From positions 1,908,418-1,972,417 of the forward strand of contig NZ_GG697169.2 in the NCBI RefSeq assembly GCF_000161835.1: DNA of 64,000 bases. Reading direction: 5' to 3'. A model generated the notes under the pieces. That model was not told the DNA's origin and made no database searches. It saw only the letters and a program-made list of their open reading frames with translations. Position 1 is the first letter of the stretch; each line of letters starts with the position of its first letter. Shown here piece after piece: positions 44,477-53,561 of the stretch. Source of the stretch: Thalassobium sp. R2A62 (GTDB lineage: Bacteria > Pseudomonadota > Alphaproteobacteria > Rhodobacterales > Rhodobacteraceae). Position numbers and translations under genes: made by a program.

Positions 44477-44671
44477 TTGCAGCTGTTCACTTCTCACCCC
44501 GCTTCAGTCGATGAAACCTATCTCCAGCACATGAGAGTGTCGCTCACATTCTTCGCATGGCTTTCGCTTGCCGCCAGTGCCGCACTGATGCACGCTTTCC
44601 TGCCATTCCTGTTCGAAAAAACTGGCTCTGGCATCATCAAGCGGCTCTACGCACGCATTCACAACCGTTAA
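44477..44671 (+). CDS. Small membrane protein (DUF6356-like)
   Basis: A 64-residue protein beginning at TTG, with CAGGAG a suitable distance upstream. The N-terminus FTSHPASVDETYLQHM is followed by one hydrophobic segment (FFAWLSLAASAALMHAFLPF) and a basic tail (IKRLYARIHNR). I recall this pattern as DUF6356, found widely in Rhodobacteraceae; the function is unknown. It is divergent from the Lrp gene and overlaps the end of the following minus-strand hydrolase by four bases. Confidence 0.7.
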   Translation: MQLFTSHPASVDETYLQHMRVSLTFFAWLSLAASAALMHAFLPFLFEKTGSGIIKRLYARIHNR

Positions 44672-45444
44672 CCCAACAGGCTGGCCATGATCGCACTGTC
44701 AGGGTCAGCCAACCCATCAAACACATCAAAATGGTGTAGCTCCAGCTTCACTTCGACGGGGGCCTGCCACGCGCGGCCTAAACCGCGGGCCTGCTCGATA
44801 AACGCGGGGCGCTCGTTACCACCGACAACGACCCGCACCTGCGCCGCACTAGGCTGCGCCAGTACCAAGCTCTCAGAATGCGCTTCGGCCTCATCCAATC
44901 TCAATTCGGCCCACATCGATGTCTGTTCCAGCGGCCTTAGGTCAGCCACAGGCGAAATGGGCATGACCCGCGTGATCCGGTCGCTCACCCCGTCTATCCT
45001 CTGATCAGGGCAAATCATCCGCCCAACCAAATGGCCCCCTGCCGAATGCCCCACCAACACAATAGGCCCCGGCACACGCGCCGCCGCATGGACCAAACAC
45101 GCCCGCACAGAGGCCGTGATCTGCGATACCCGCACGTCAGGGGCCAACGGGTACGACGGCATCGCTACGGCCCAACCGCGTGCAACCGCACCCTCCGCCA
45201 AATGCGACCACGATGATTTGTCAAAGGCCTTCCAATAGCCGCCGTGTACAAACATGACCAACCCACGCGCCAACCGCGCAGGGTGAAACAGGTCATACAC
45301 CTCGCGTGCCCCTCCGCCATACGGCACATCCTGTTCGATCAACCCACGTTCGCGAAACGCAGCCGCAGTCTCGGTCCAGCGCGGCGGATAGGCCGCCGCA
45401 CCTGCAATAAACGCCCCATTCTGATAGGCCTCGTCCAATTCCAT
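44668..45444 (-). CDS. Alpha/beta hydrolase (kynurenine-formamidase-like esterase)
   Basis: A 258-residue alpha/beta-hydrolase with the oxyanion block FVHGGYWKAF (HGGxW), the nucleophile elbow GHSAGGHL (Ser) and a late catalytic His in ELHHFDVFDGL. HGGxW hydrolases include kynurenine formamidases and small-molecule esterases; its exact substrate is uncertain. The start at 45444 (MELDEAYQ) is preferred; 45456 is possible. It is divergent from gabD with about 65 bases between. Confidence 0.8.
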   Translation of the reverse strand: MELDEAYQNGAFIAGAAAYPPRWTETAAAFRERGLIEQDVPYGGGAREVYDLFHPARLARGLVMFVHGGYWKAFDKSSWSHLAEGAVARGWAVAMPSYPLAPDVRVSQITASVRACLVHAAARVPGPIVLVGHSAGGHLVGRMICPDQRIDGVSDRITRVMPISPVADLRPLEQTSMWAELRLDEAEAHSESLVLAQPSAAQVRVVVGGNERPAFIEQARGLGRAWQAPVEVKLELHHFDVFDGLADPDSAIMASLLG

Positions 45445-45511
45445 GTTGCCTGCCACTTGCCAGACCTCCTTATGCCGTGCTTAGTCCAAGTCAAACCTGA
45501 TGGAGGCGACC

Positions 45512-46987
45512 ATGCTCGATACAACAACAGACTTGAAATCCATGCTGTCCAATCCGGACCTCATCTGCACCCAAGCCTTTGTGGCAGGCAAATGGACGGA
45601 CGCCAAGGATGGCAAGACATTTGACGTAACCAACCCTGCCCGCGGCGACGTGATCGCACAGGTTGCGGACCTGTCCCGCGCAGAAGTCGCCGACGCCATC
45701 GATGCGGCCTACATCGCACAAAAGGATTGGGCCAAACGCACCGGCAAAGACCGCGCAAACGTTCTGAAAAAATGGTTCACCCTTTTGATGGAGAACCAAG
45801 CCGACCTTGCCAAGATCATGACAGCTGAGCAGGGCAAACCACTGGCCGAGGCCACTGGCGAAATCGCCTATGGTGCGTCCTTTGTGGAATGGTTCGCAGA
45901 AGAGGCCAAGCGTATCTACGGCGAAACCATCCCCGGCCACATGCCCGACAAACGCATCACTGTTTTGAAACAACCGATCGGTGTCGCCGCTGGTATCACG
46001 CCCTGGAACTTCCCCAATGCTATGATCGCGCGCAAAGTTGCACCGGCGCTGGCCGCTGGCTGTGCCTTCGTGGTGCGCCCAGCCTCTCTGACGCCACTGT
46101 CAGCTCTTGCCATGGCGAAACTGGCCCAAGAGGCTGGCATTCCTGACGGTCTGTTCTCAGTCATCACATCCGACGACGCATCCGGTGTTGGCAAAGAGTT
46201 CTGCGAGAACCACAAGGTGCGCAAACTGACGTTCACAGGCTCGACCGAAGTAGGCCGCATCCTGCTGCGCCAATCCGCTGACCAAGTGATGAAATGCTCG
46301 ATGGAGCTGGGCGGCAATGCCCCGTTCATCGTTTTTGATGACGCCGACCTCGACGACGCCGTCATTGGTGCCATCGCTTGCAAATTCCGCAACAATGGCC
46401 AGACCTGTGTCTGTGCCAACCGCATCTATGTGCAATCCGGCGTCTACGATGCCTTTGCAACCAAGCTAAAAGCAGCTGTCGAGGCACTGCGCGTTGGTGA
46501 CGGTCTTGATGGTGCCGACCTCGGTCCGCTGATCGAACCCAAGGCCGTCGACAAGGTGAAAGAGCATCTAGACGACGCGCTGGCCAAAGGCGCAACTGTT
46601 CTGACCGGTGGCAAGCCGCACGATCTGGGTGGTTTGTTCTTCGAGCCAACAATCGTGACCGGTGCCACAACAGATATGGTCGTGTCCAAGGACGAGACAT
46701 TTGGCCCCTTCGCGCCACTGTTCAAATTCGATGACGAAGACGATGTGATTGAAATGGCCAACGATACGATCTTTGGTCTCGCATCCTATTTCTATGCCTC
46801 CGATCTGGCCCGCGTCTACAAAGTCGCCGAAGCGCTCGAGTACGGCATCGTGGGGATCAACACTGGCATCATCTCGACCGAAGTCGCCCCGTTCGGTGGC
46901 GTCAAACAGTCAGGCCTAGGCCGCGAAGGATCGTCTCATGGCATCGAGGATTACCTCGAAATGAAATACGTCTGCATGAGCGTCTAA
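45512..46987 (+). CDS. gabD: NAD(P)-dependent succinate-semialdehyde dehydrogenase
   Basis: A 491-residue aldehyde dehydrogenase of the GabD subgroup: GVAAGITPWNFPNAMIARK, FTGSTEVGRILL, ELGGNAPFIVFDDADLD (the N-A-P-F block of SSADH) and NNGQTCVCANR with the catalytic cysteine. It oxidises succinic semialdehyde to succinate. This is the expected last step of homoprotocatechuate degradation, whose genes start immediately downstream on the other strand. The ATG at 45512 has GGAGG eight bases upstream. Confidence 0.9.
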   Translation: MLDTTTDLKSMLSNPDLICTQAFVAGKWTDAKDGKTFDVTNPARGDVIAQVADLSRAEVADAIDAAYIAQKDWAKRTGKDRANVLKKWFTLLMENQADLAKIMTAEQGKPLAEATGEIAYGASFVEWFAEEAKRIYGETIPGHMPDKRITVLKQPIGVAAGITPWNFPNAMIARKVAPALAAGCAFVVRPASLTPLSALAMAKLAQEAGIPDGLFSVITSDDASGVGKEFCENHKVRKLTFTGSTEVGRILLRQSADQVMKCSMELGGNAPFIVFDDADLDDAVIGAIACKFRNNGQTCVCANRIYVQSGVYDAFATKLKAAVEALRVGDGLDGADLGPLIEPKAVDKVKEHLDDALAKGATVLTGGKPHDLGGLFFEPTIVTGATTDMVVSKDETFGPFAPLFKFDDEDDVIEMANDTIFGLASYFYASDLARVYKVAEALEYGIVGINTGIISTEVAPFGGVKQSGLGREGSSHGIEDYLEMKYVCMSV

Positions 46988-47004
46988 GCACGCCATTTAG
47001 ATCA

Positions 47005-47044
47005 GACGCGGCGGAGGATGGGATCACCCAGCACCCGCCGCGTC
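47005..47044. terminator. Strong bidirectional hairpin between gabD and hpaH
   Basis: GACGCGGCGG and CCGCCGCGTC form a perfect ten-pair stem. The 20-base loop holds a second small hairpin (TGGG-ATCA-CCCA). It fills the gap between the converging genes. Confidence 0.65.
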
Positions 47045-47045
47045 C

Positions 47046-47846
47046 TTATTCGAATGAAATCTCGACGTGGCCAAAGGGTCCGAAATTGGCCAAAATCTGC
47101 GTGCCGCTGGGACATTCAACAGGGCGGATAAAGCTCCCCGATAGAATGATCTGCCCTGGCTCGATGCTTTGACCATATTGCGCCATCCGGCGGGCCAGCC
47201 ACACGACACTTTCGACAGGGTCGTTCAAAACACCTGCCCCTAGACCGGTCTCTTCGACTTCGCCATTGCGCGACGTGATCGCCCCAACCCACCGTAGATC
47301 AAAGTCATCAATCGCGTGCTTCTGAGGGCCCAAAACAACGCCCGCATTGGCTGCGTTGTCACTAATCGTATCATAGACTTTGCGCACCGCGCCTGTTTCA
47401 GCGTCTTGACGCACGATCCTAGTATCCAGAATTTCAATAGACGGGGCGACATGGTCCGTGGCGACAATCACGTCGTCGCGCGTGACATCGGACCCGCCCA
47501 ACGGCGCCTTGAGGACAAAGGCGATCTCGGCCTCGATACGTGGCTGGATAAACCGCCCAGCAGGCACCGTGGACCCGTGATCAAACAACATGTCATCAAA
47601 GAGAATTCCACTGTCGGGAATGTCGATGTTCAACGCGTACTGCATGGCCTTGGACGTCAACCCAATCTTCCAACCAACTACGCGGCGGCCCTCGACCAGC
47701 TTGGCGCGGTAGATTGCGTTTTGCACCGCATAGGCATCATCCATCCCCATCTCTGGATGCGCTTTGGTCAACAATCCAACCTGCGTGCCTGTCCGTTCGG
47801 CTTGCATCAAATCGGCGGCGGCCTGTGCGTGATCTTGGGGGGTCAT
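47046..47846 (-). CDS. hpaH: 2-oxo-hept-4-ene-1,7-dioate hydratase
   Basis: A 266-residue protein of the HpaH/MhpD hydratase group in the FAH superfamily. It adds water to 2-oxohept-4-ene-1,7-dioate to give 4-hydroxy-2-oxoheptanedioate in the homoprotocatechuate meta-cleavage route. Recognisable blocks are VVGWKIGLTSKAMQ, FIQPRIEAEIAFVL (metal-ligand Glu pair), HVAPSIEILDTRI and ILSGSFIRPVE. It overlaps the upstream FAH-family gene by four bases. Confidence 0.9.
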   Translation of the reverse strand: MTPQDHAQAAADLMQAERTGTQVGLLTKAHPEMGMDDAYAVQNAIYRAKLVEGRRVVGWKIGLTSKAMQYALNIDIPDSGILFDDMLFDHGSTVPAGRFIQPRIEAEIAFVLKAPLGGSDVTRDDVIVATDHVAPSIEILDTRIVRQDAETGAVRKVYDTISDNAANAGVVLGPQKHAIDDFDLRWVGAITSRNGEVEETGLGAGVLNDPVESVVWLARRMAQYGQSIEPGQIILSGSFIRPVECPSGTQILANFGPFGHVEISFE

Positions 47847-48697
47847 ACGCGTTCGTCCTCGACCATGTTGCGCAGCGTGCCAATACCGTTGACCTCGACC
47901 TCGACCACATCACCGGGTTTAAGGTACTGCGGCGGATCCAGCCGCGCCCCCGACCCCGTCGGCGTGCCCGTGACGATGATATCGCCCGGCTCTAGCGTCA
48001 TAAAGGTCGAGATATATTCGATCTCGCGGCGCACCGGGTGCATCATCCGGCTCAACGCATCGTCCTGTCGCACCTCACCGTTCACACGGGTGATGATACG
48101 CGCATCATCGATCTGGCTGGCATCCGTAAAGGGCACCAACCACGGGCCGATTGCCCCCGACTTGTCCCAATTCTTGCCCTGCGTGACGTTGAATTTCGCA
48201 TGCCGCACCCAGTCTCGGATTGTGCCTTCGTTACACAGGGTCAGTGCTGCGATGTGATCATATGCATCCGCTTGGGCGATACGTCGGCCCGACTTGCCGA
48301 TGACCACAGCCACCTCGCCCTCATAGTCCAACTGTTCGCTCTCTGGCGGGCGGATCAACGGGTGATTGTGCCCCGTGAACCCGCTGGAAAATCGCGGAAA
48401 CAGCGACATGAATTTCGGTTGGTCCGAGCCGTCTTTGTACTCAGCGTTCCGGTCTGGAAAATTGACCCCGACACATAGGATGCGCGGTGCATTCGGCAGT
48501 ACCATCTCGAATTGAAAATCGGTGTGGGTCACGGACTTGCCTGCCGCAGCTTTTGTCAGCGCATCAAAGCCCCCGGTCTGCACCGCATCCAGCAAAGTCG
48601 GCCACTGCGCAAACTCACCATCCAGAGCGATCATGCCCTCGTCCGTCACCGCTCCATAGTGACGCGTGCCCCCTGCCGAATAGGTTGCGTATCTCAT
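47843..48697 (-). CDS. hpaG: FAH-family isomerase/decarboxylase (HpaG-like)
   Basis: A 284-residue protein of the fumarylacetoacetate hydrolase superfamily: ILCVGVNFPDRNAEY, LDYEGEVAVVIGKSGRRI with metal-binding Glu residues, NEGTIRDWVRHAKFNVTQGK and PGDIIVTGTPTGSG. By context it should decarboxylate or isomerise the OPET intermediate, the HpaG step. It is a single-domain form, whereas E. coli HpaG is a two-domain protein. The start at 48697 overlaps the decarboxylase stop by four bases. Confidence 0.75.
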   Translation of the reverse strand: MRYATYSAGGTRHYGAVTDEGMIALDGEFAQWPTLLDAVQTGGFDALTKAAAGKSVTHTDFQFEMVLPNAPRILCVGVNFPDRNAEYKDGSDQPKFMSLFPRFSSGFTGHNHPLIRPPESEQLDYEGEVAVVIGKSGRRIAQADAYDHIAALTLCNEGTIRDWVRHAKFNVTQGKNWDKSGAIGPWLVPFTDASQIDDARIITRVNGEVRQDDALSRMMHPVRREIEYISTFMTLEPGDIIVTGTPTGSGARLDPPQYLKPGDVVEVEVNGIGTLRNMVEDERV

Positions 48698-50091
48698 CGT
48701 ATCGTCTCCCAAACCTCTTGGATGACGGCATGGGCCATCATCACATCATCGCGTGTTGTATCAAACTGACCAACCTGAAACCGGATCACCTTTTGGCCGC
48801 CAAACGCGCCTTGGGTCAGATAGATCCTCCCGTCATCATTCAGCGCATCGACCAGTCTCTGTTGCATCGCATCATCACCCGGACACCGGAACGAAAACAG
48901 GCTCAGGATCGGCTCTGTCACGATCTCAAACCCATCTAGCGCACGCAGCGCCTCGCACAGCTCGCTCGCCCAAGAGATATGGTTGCGGATACGGCTGCGC
49001 AGCCCCTCTAAGCCATACGATCGTAACAAGAACCAAATTTTAAGCGCACGAAAACGGCGGCCCAACGGAATCGTCCATTCTGAGTAGTTTGTGACCTCTT
49101 GGCCAGTTGTCTTGAGGTACTCTGGTTCGATTTTCAGCGTGTTCAATTGCGGCGTTGCGTCCCGCAGGAATTGCACCGAACAATCAAACTGCGCACCCAA
49201 CCATTTGTGCGGGTTGAACACGATGCTATCAAACGCATCGACGTCGCCCCAAAACGCGTCGCGTATCTCAGGGCAAATCATCGCAGATCCCGCCCAAGCC
49301 GCATCCAGATGGGTATACAGATCATGCGCCCGAGCGACGGCCAAAACAGACGTCAGATCATCGCAGGCCCCAACCCCTGTCCCACCGGTAATCGCAATGA
49401 TCCCCGCAGGCGTAAACCCTGCCGCAATTTCTGCAGTGATCGCGCGGTCTAGCGCGTCAGCATCCATTTCAAACCGCGCGCCTTTGGTGGGCAGTTTGAC
49501 CAAATTATCCTGCCCGATCCCCGCCACCCAACAGGCGCGATCAATCGATGAATGCACTTGGTCTGAACAATAAATGCGCAGCGGTCCCTTGCCCGCCAAT
49601 CCATCACGATTGCCGGTATATCCCGTCGCCCGTTCGCGCATGGTCAAAACGGCTGACAGCGTTGCCGACGACGCGCTGTCTTGGATCACGCCGGTCCAAC
49701 CGTCGGCCAGCCCCAGCGCCTGACGCAGCCAGTCGACCATCACGCCCTCGACTTCAGTCGCAGCCGGCGAGGTTTGCCATAGCATGCACTGGGCGGCGAC
49801 CGTGTTGACCAACTGCTCGGCCAACATGGACGGCGGCGCTGCATTGGCCGGAAAATATGCAAAGAACCTAGGATGCTGCCAGTGGGTCATTCCCGGCATC
49901 ACAATGGCATCAAAATCTGCCAGAATGTTGGACATGTCCTCGCCCTGCTCAGGCGGCGTTGCGGGCAATTGGGCGGCGATTTCACCTAGGCCAGTCTGTG
50001 CACGCACGGGACGCTCGGCCAGCGCCTTGTGATACTCGGCCCCCCACTGCGCAATCTCTTTGCCCCAATGGGCATAATCATCCCAGTTCAT
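48694..50091 (-). CDS. PLP-dependent aromatic-L-amino-acid decarboxylase (group II)
   Basis: A 465-residue group II PLP decarboxylase. Landmarks are MTHWQHPRFFAYFPANAAPP, the PLP-phosphate region DSASSATLSAVLTMRERATG, LHLDAAW-type YTHLDAAWAGSAMICPE and the Schiff-base lysine in FNPHKWLGAQFDCS. These match tyrosine/DOPA/tryptophan decarboxylases. It sits inside the homoprotocatechuate operon between hpaD and the hpaG-like gene. It could therefore turn tyrosine into tyramine (or DOPA into dopamine) as an entry into the pathway. Substrate choice is inference. Confidence 0.85.
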   Translation of the reverse strand: MNWDDYAHWGKEIAQWGAEYHKALAERPVRAQTGLGEIAAQLPATPPEQGEDMSNILADFDAIVMPGMTHWQHPRFFAYFPANAAPPSMLAEQLVNTVAAQCMLWQTSPAATEVEGVMVDWLRQALGLADGWTGVIQDSASSATLSAVLTMRERATGYTGNRDGLAGKGPLRIYCSDQVHSSIDRACWVAGIGQDNLVKLPTKGARFEMDADALDRAITAEIAAGFTPAGIIAITGGTGVGACDDLTSVLAVARAHDLYTHLDAAWAGSAMICPEIRDAFWGDVDAFDSIVFNPHKWLGAQFDCSVQFLRDATPQLNTLKIEPEYLKTTGQEVTNYSEWTIPLGRRFRALKIWFLLRSYGLEGLRSRIRNHISWASELCEALRALDGFEIVTEPILSLFSFRCPGDDAMQQRLVDALNDDGRIYLTQGAFGGQKVIRFQVGQFDTTRDDVMMAHAVIQEVWETIR

Positions 50092-50109
50092 CAGCGTCCC
50101 CTATACGGG

Positions 50110-51093
50110 TTATGGTGCAATAATCGGACTGGCTTGGATATCCGAATCTTTGGTCTCGACATCGACAAAGGTTGACCCATGCTTGAACCAGCTCTCAGGT
50201 GCGGCGGCCCCCCATAGGGTCTGGCGCTGAGGATCTTGCAAGTCCCATTTGATCGGCTCGAGATCAGGATCGACGGTTTGATAGTCCGAGCAATAGATCT
50301 CGATCCGGTGCCCGTCGGGGTCGAGGATATAGAGAAAAAACGCGTTGGAAATTCCATGCCGGCCCGGCCCCCGTTCGATGTTGGTCACATAGCCAGTCGT
50401 TGCCATCAGATCGAGCAGATCAATGATGTTCAGCGGTGTCGGCACCCAAAACGCGACATGGTGCATGCGCGGCCCTGTGCCATTGGTAAACGCCATATCA
50501 TGCACACCACCCTTGCGGTGCATCCACGCAGCCCACAGCTTTTGGCTGTCTTCGTCTTCGGTGTATTCCGTCACGCGAAAACCAAAGTCGCTGTAGAACG
50601 CGACTGACGCATCTACGTCATGACTAAAGCAGTTAAAGTGGTCGATCCGCAGCGGTTTGACCCCGCGATACAGCGCATAATTCTGATGGATCGGCGCCAA
50701 CCGGTCCATCTTGTGATAAAACTCTAGCGGGATATCCATGTTGTCCGAGGTCAGCAGCGTGCGACCTTGGTACGGGCGATCCACCCACGCGGTTGGACGT
50801 CCTTTGGACTGAAAATAGACCTCAGCGCGATCTAGATCCTCTTCATCAAACGTCTTGAAACCCATCACCTCAACCGTACCGGGCTGATCCGATTTTTGCA
50901 GGATGATACAGTGATGACCGCGTTCTTCCATTGCCCGCAAATAGACATGGCTGTCGCTCTCATCCGTAACCTGTAGCCCCAGAATATCGGTATAGAATGT
51001 ACGGGACGCCGCCAGGTCTTTGACGTTCAAACACACATGGCTCAGACGGATCGTGTTAAAGTCCGGATACAAATTTGGTGCGGGTACAGGCAT
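50110..51093 (-). CDS. hpaD: Homoprotocatechuate 2,3-dioxygenase (type I extradiol)
   Basis: A 327-residue vicinal-oxygen-chelate dioxygenase that opens 3,4-dihydroxyphenylacetate next to its hydroxyls. Fe/Mn ligands are His152 (RIDHFNCFS), His211 or His212 (RMHHVAFWVPTP) and Glu265 (GHRIEIY). The stretches KLWAAWMHRKGGVHDMAFTN and IERGPGRHGISNAFFLY closely resemble the Brevibacterium/Arthrobacter enzymes, not the unrelated type II HpaD of E. coli. It lies between hpaE and the decarboxylase. Confidence 0.92.
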   Translation of the reverse strand: MPVPAPNLYPDFNTIRLSHVCLNVKDLAASRTFYTDILGLQVTDESDSHVYLRAMEERGHHCIILQKSDQPGTVEVMGFKTFDEEDLDRAEVYFQSKGRPTAWVDRPYQGRTLLTSDNMDIPLEFYHKMDRLAPIHQNYALYRGVKPLRIDHFNCFSHDVDASVAFYSDFGFRVTEYTEDEDSQKLWAAWMHRKGGVHDMAFTNGTGPRMHHVAFWVPTPLNIIDLLDLMATTGYVTNIERGPGRHGISNAFFLYILDPDGHRIEIYCSDYQTVDPDLEPIKWDLQDPQRQTLWGAAAPESWFKHGSTFVDVETKDSDIQASPIIAP

Positions 51094-51120
51094 CAGAGTG
51101 CTCCTTGATCGTGGGGGCGA

Positions 51121-52632
51121 TTAAAACGCGCCAAGTTTGGTGATTTTGTGCTGACCAGTGGCAAAGCCAATGTGCTTTTGCTCCATGTAGAATTCAAACG
51201 ACCAATCCCCGCCATCGCGTCCGATCCCGCTGGATTTCACACCGCCAAACGGGGTTGGCAAATGGCGCACGTTCTCTGAGTTGACCCAGATCATACCCGC
51301 CTCTAGCCGGTCAGTGAACCGCAGCGCGCGGGTTAGGTCATTGGTCCAGACATATCCGGTCAGCCCATAGTCAATGTCGTTGGCCATCTCCAACGCCTCG
51401 TCCTCGGTCGAAAACGGGATCGACGTCAGCACAGGACCAAAGATTTCTTCTTGGGCGATGCGCATCTGGTTGTTCGCCTGCGTAAACAGCGTGGGCCGGA
51501 TAAAGAACCCTTCATCACCAACCGTCTCACCGCCCGCCGCAACCGTGGCACCATCTGCCTTGGCGATGTCAAAATAGCTGGTGACCTTGTCGAAATGTTC
51601 TTGGGTGACGAGCGGTCCAATCTCGGTCGCAGGATCCAACGGATGCCCGACCTTGATGTTGTTCACGCGCTCCACCAAACGCGCTTCGAACTCTTCGCGA
51701 ATTGTGTCTTGAATAAACAGGCGCGACGACGATGTGCACCGCTCACCGTTGATCGAATAAATCATAAAGATCACCGCATCGAGCGCGCGCTCCAAATCCG
51801 CATCATCAAACACGATAACCGGATTTTTGCCGCCCAGTTCGAGATGGTTCCGCTTGAGCGTATCCGCGCCTTGCTTGGTGATCAAACTACCTGTGCGGCT
51901 TTCTCCGACAAAGGCGATCGCCTTGATTTTGGGATGCTCGCACAATGCCTTGCCAGCTTCTTCGCCAAACCCGTTCACAGTGTTTAATACACCGGGTGGC
52001 AGACCAGCCTCTTCGGCAATCTCGACCAACAGACGCGCCGTCAAAGGTGAGGCCTCGGCGGGCTTGTGAACAATCGTACAGCCCGCCGCCAAAGCTGGCG
52101 CGATCTTCCATGTCGACAACATGAACGGTGTGTTCCACGGGGTAATGACACCCACAGGGCCAATCGGCACCCGCGTCGTGATGTTCAGCAATGTTGGCGA
52201 CTGCAACGTCTGACCGTCACGTGCCTGCACCACCTGATCGGCGAAATAGCGGAAATTCTCAGCACCGCGCAACGCGGCCTTGGACATGAATTTATAGGCC
52301 TGACCTGTGTCCCAACATTCGCACAGCGCAATCTCTTGGGCGCGCGCCTCAATGCCTTCGGCTACACGGATCAAAATCTTTTTGCGTTCAAGCGCGGGCA
52401 GATCACGCCACGCCGCAAACGCGGCATGTGCGGCTTGGGCTGCGGCATCAATATCGGCCGCCGTGCCATGAGCCACATCACAAATGACCGATGTATCAAC
52501 GGGCGAAATTGTCTGGAACACGCCCCCTGAACCCGCCACGTCCTGACCCGCAATCCGGTTCTCAATACCCAGCTCGCGGAACCGCTCTAGAAACCCGTCC
52601 AGCTTGGCAATGTTATCAGTCAGTACCGTCAT
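51121..52632 (-). CDS. hpaE: 5-carboxymethyl-2-hydroxymuconate semialdehyde dehydrogenase
   Basis: A 503-residue aldehyde dehydrogenase matching HpaE/HpcC: GPVGVITPWNTPFMLSTWK, AFVGESRTGSLI, LELGGKNPVIVFDDADLER and the catalytic Cys in INGERCTSSSRLFI. It oxidises the ring-opened semialdehyde made by HpaD. The N-terminus overlaps the end of hpaF by four bases, and hpaD follows about 27 bases downstream, so the order hpaF-hpaE-hpaD is one transcription unit. Confidence 0.92.
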   Translation of the reverse strand: MTVLTDNIAKLDGFLERFRELGIENRIAGQDVAGSGGVFQTISPVDTSVICDVAHGTAADIDAAAQAAHAAFAAWRDLPALERKKILIRVAEGIEARAQEIALCECWDTGQAYKFMSKAALRGAENFRYFADQVVQARDGQTLQSPTLLNITTRVPIGPVGVITPWNTPFMLSTWKIAPALAAGCTIVHKPAEASPLTARLLVEIAEEAGLPPGVLNTVNGFGEEAGKALCEHPKIKAIAFVGESRTGSLITKQGADTLKRNHLELGGKNPVIVFDDADLERALDAVIFMIYSINGERCTSSSRLFIQDTIREEFEARLVERVNNIKVGHPLDPATEIGPLVTQEHFDKVTSYFDIAKADGATVAAGGETVGDEGFFIRPTLFTQANNQMRIAQEEIFGPVLTSIPFSTEDEALEMANDIDYGLTGYVWTNDLTRALRFTDRLEAGMIWVNSENVRHLPTPFGGVKSSGIGRDGGDWSFEFYMEQKHIGFATGQHKITKLGAF

Positions 52633-53018
52633 GAGGACGTCTCCAAATGGTCACGAACCGTGCCGGTTTTCGGCGACAGTTCGGCATTGATATCACGCAT
52701 CTCAGCCGAGAGCGCGATCGAACGGGTGGCCATCGCTGGGGCCATGAAATCTTTGAGCGCGGCAAAGACCTGCGCCACTGCGTCACGTTTGACGTCGTCT
52801 GCGCGCCCCTCTCGTAAACGGATCGATAAATCGACAAACCCGTGTTTGGGGTCTCCATCCGCCACAGCGTAGTGGTCAACACGGGTCGCGCGCACGCGAA
52901 TACCTGCCACCGGGAATGTCTCGATCATCGCGGCTTGGGCGCGGATCGCTTCGCACAAAGCCGCCATATCCACGACGTTCTCCAGATTGGCTGAATAGTC
53001 TATGTGGAAGTGTGGCAC
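52629..53018 (-). CDS. hpaF: 5-carboxymethyl-2-hydroxymuconate delta-isomerase
   Basis: A 129-residue protein of the tautomerase-like CHMI family, starting MPHFHIDYSANLE so that Pro1 after Met removal is the expected catalytic base. Other landmarks are GIRVRATRVDHYAVADGD and HGFVDLSIRLREGRADDVK. It isomerises 5-carboxymethyl-2-hydroxymuconate. It is the first gene of the hpaFED operon, divergent from hpaR across a region that holds a palindromic operator. Confidence 0.92.
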   Translation of the reverse strand: MPHFHIDYSANLENVVDMAALCEAIRAQAAMIETFPVAGIRVRATRVDHYAVADGDPKHGFVDLSIRLREGRADDVKRDAVAQVFAALKDFMAPAMATRSIALSAEMRDINAELSPKTGTVRDHLETSS

Positions 53019-53027
53019 GAGATTTCC

Positions 53028-53044
53028 TTAACATGTTAATTGTT
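53028..53044. promoter_or_regulatory. HpaR-type operator between hpaF and hpaR
   Basis: TTAACATGTTAA is a perfect 12-base palindrome, extended as TTAACATGTTAATTGTT. It lies 10 bases upstream of the hpaF start and in the divergent hpaR promoter region. A near copy stands before the second HpaR-type gene at 60642-60658, which makes a shared MarR-type operator likely. Confidence 0.6.
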
Positions 53045-53123
53045 GCCAAGTAAATAATGCTATGATGCGTTGTCAACATCTTCTTGCAGTGCAATGAAGA
53101 GCGATCCGAGATTTGAGGCACCG

Positions 53124-53561
53124 ATGACCAAACAGCTCCCATCTACGTCGCGCTCCTTGCCGATTGCACTGATCCGCGCACGAGAAGGCGTTATGGCACC
53201 AATTCGTGACATGTTGTCAGAGACAGGCATCACTGAACAGCAATGGCGCGTTTTGCGTGTGCTGACCGAATTTGGGCGGATGGATACCAAGACCCTCGCA
53301 GACCGTTCCAGCCTGCTGTTTCCCAGCCTGACCCGTATCGCTGCGACCTTACGCGAAAAAGGTCTGGTGACCCAAACCCGCGACGACAAAGACCGCCGTC
53401 GCCAGTTCATCGAAATCACACCCGACGGGCAAAAGATTATCGACCAGCGCATCCCACATGCCGCTCAGATCGTCGCCGGTTTCAAAGAGATCTTGGGCGT
53501 CGAAGACTACGAGACATTGCTCGATCTTCTGGAACGGCTCGATCCCGGCGCACACCGTTAG
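53124..53561 (+). CDS. hpaR: HpaR: MarR family repressor of homoprotocatechuate degradation
   Basis: A 145-residue MarR-family protein matching HpaR: SLPIALIRAREGVMAPIRDM, then the winged helix with GITEQQWRVLRVLTEFGRMD, FPSLTRIAATLREKGLV and DDKDRRRQFIEITPDG (wing with basic tip). In enteric bacteria HpaR represses the hpa meta operon and is released by the aromatic acid. The start at 53124 gives the normal family length; the frame opens at 53070. It converges with the UPF0261 gene, overlapping by four bases. Confidence 0.88.
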   Translation: MTKQLPSTSRSLPIALIRAREGVMAPIRDMLSETGITEQQWRVLRVLTEFGRMDTKTLADRSSLLFPSLTRIAATLREKGLVTQTRDDKDRRRQFIEITPDGQKIIDQRIPHAAQIVAGFKEILGVEDYETLLDLLERLDPGAHR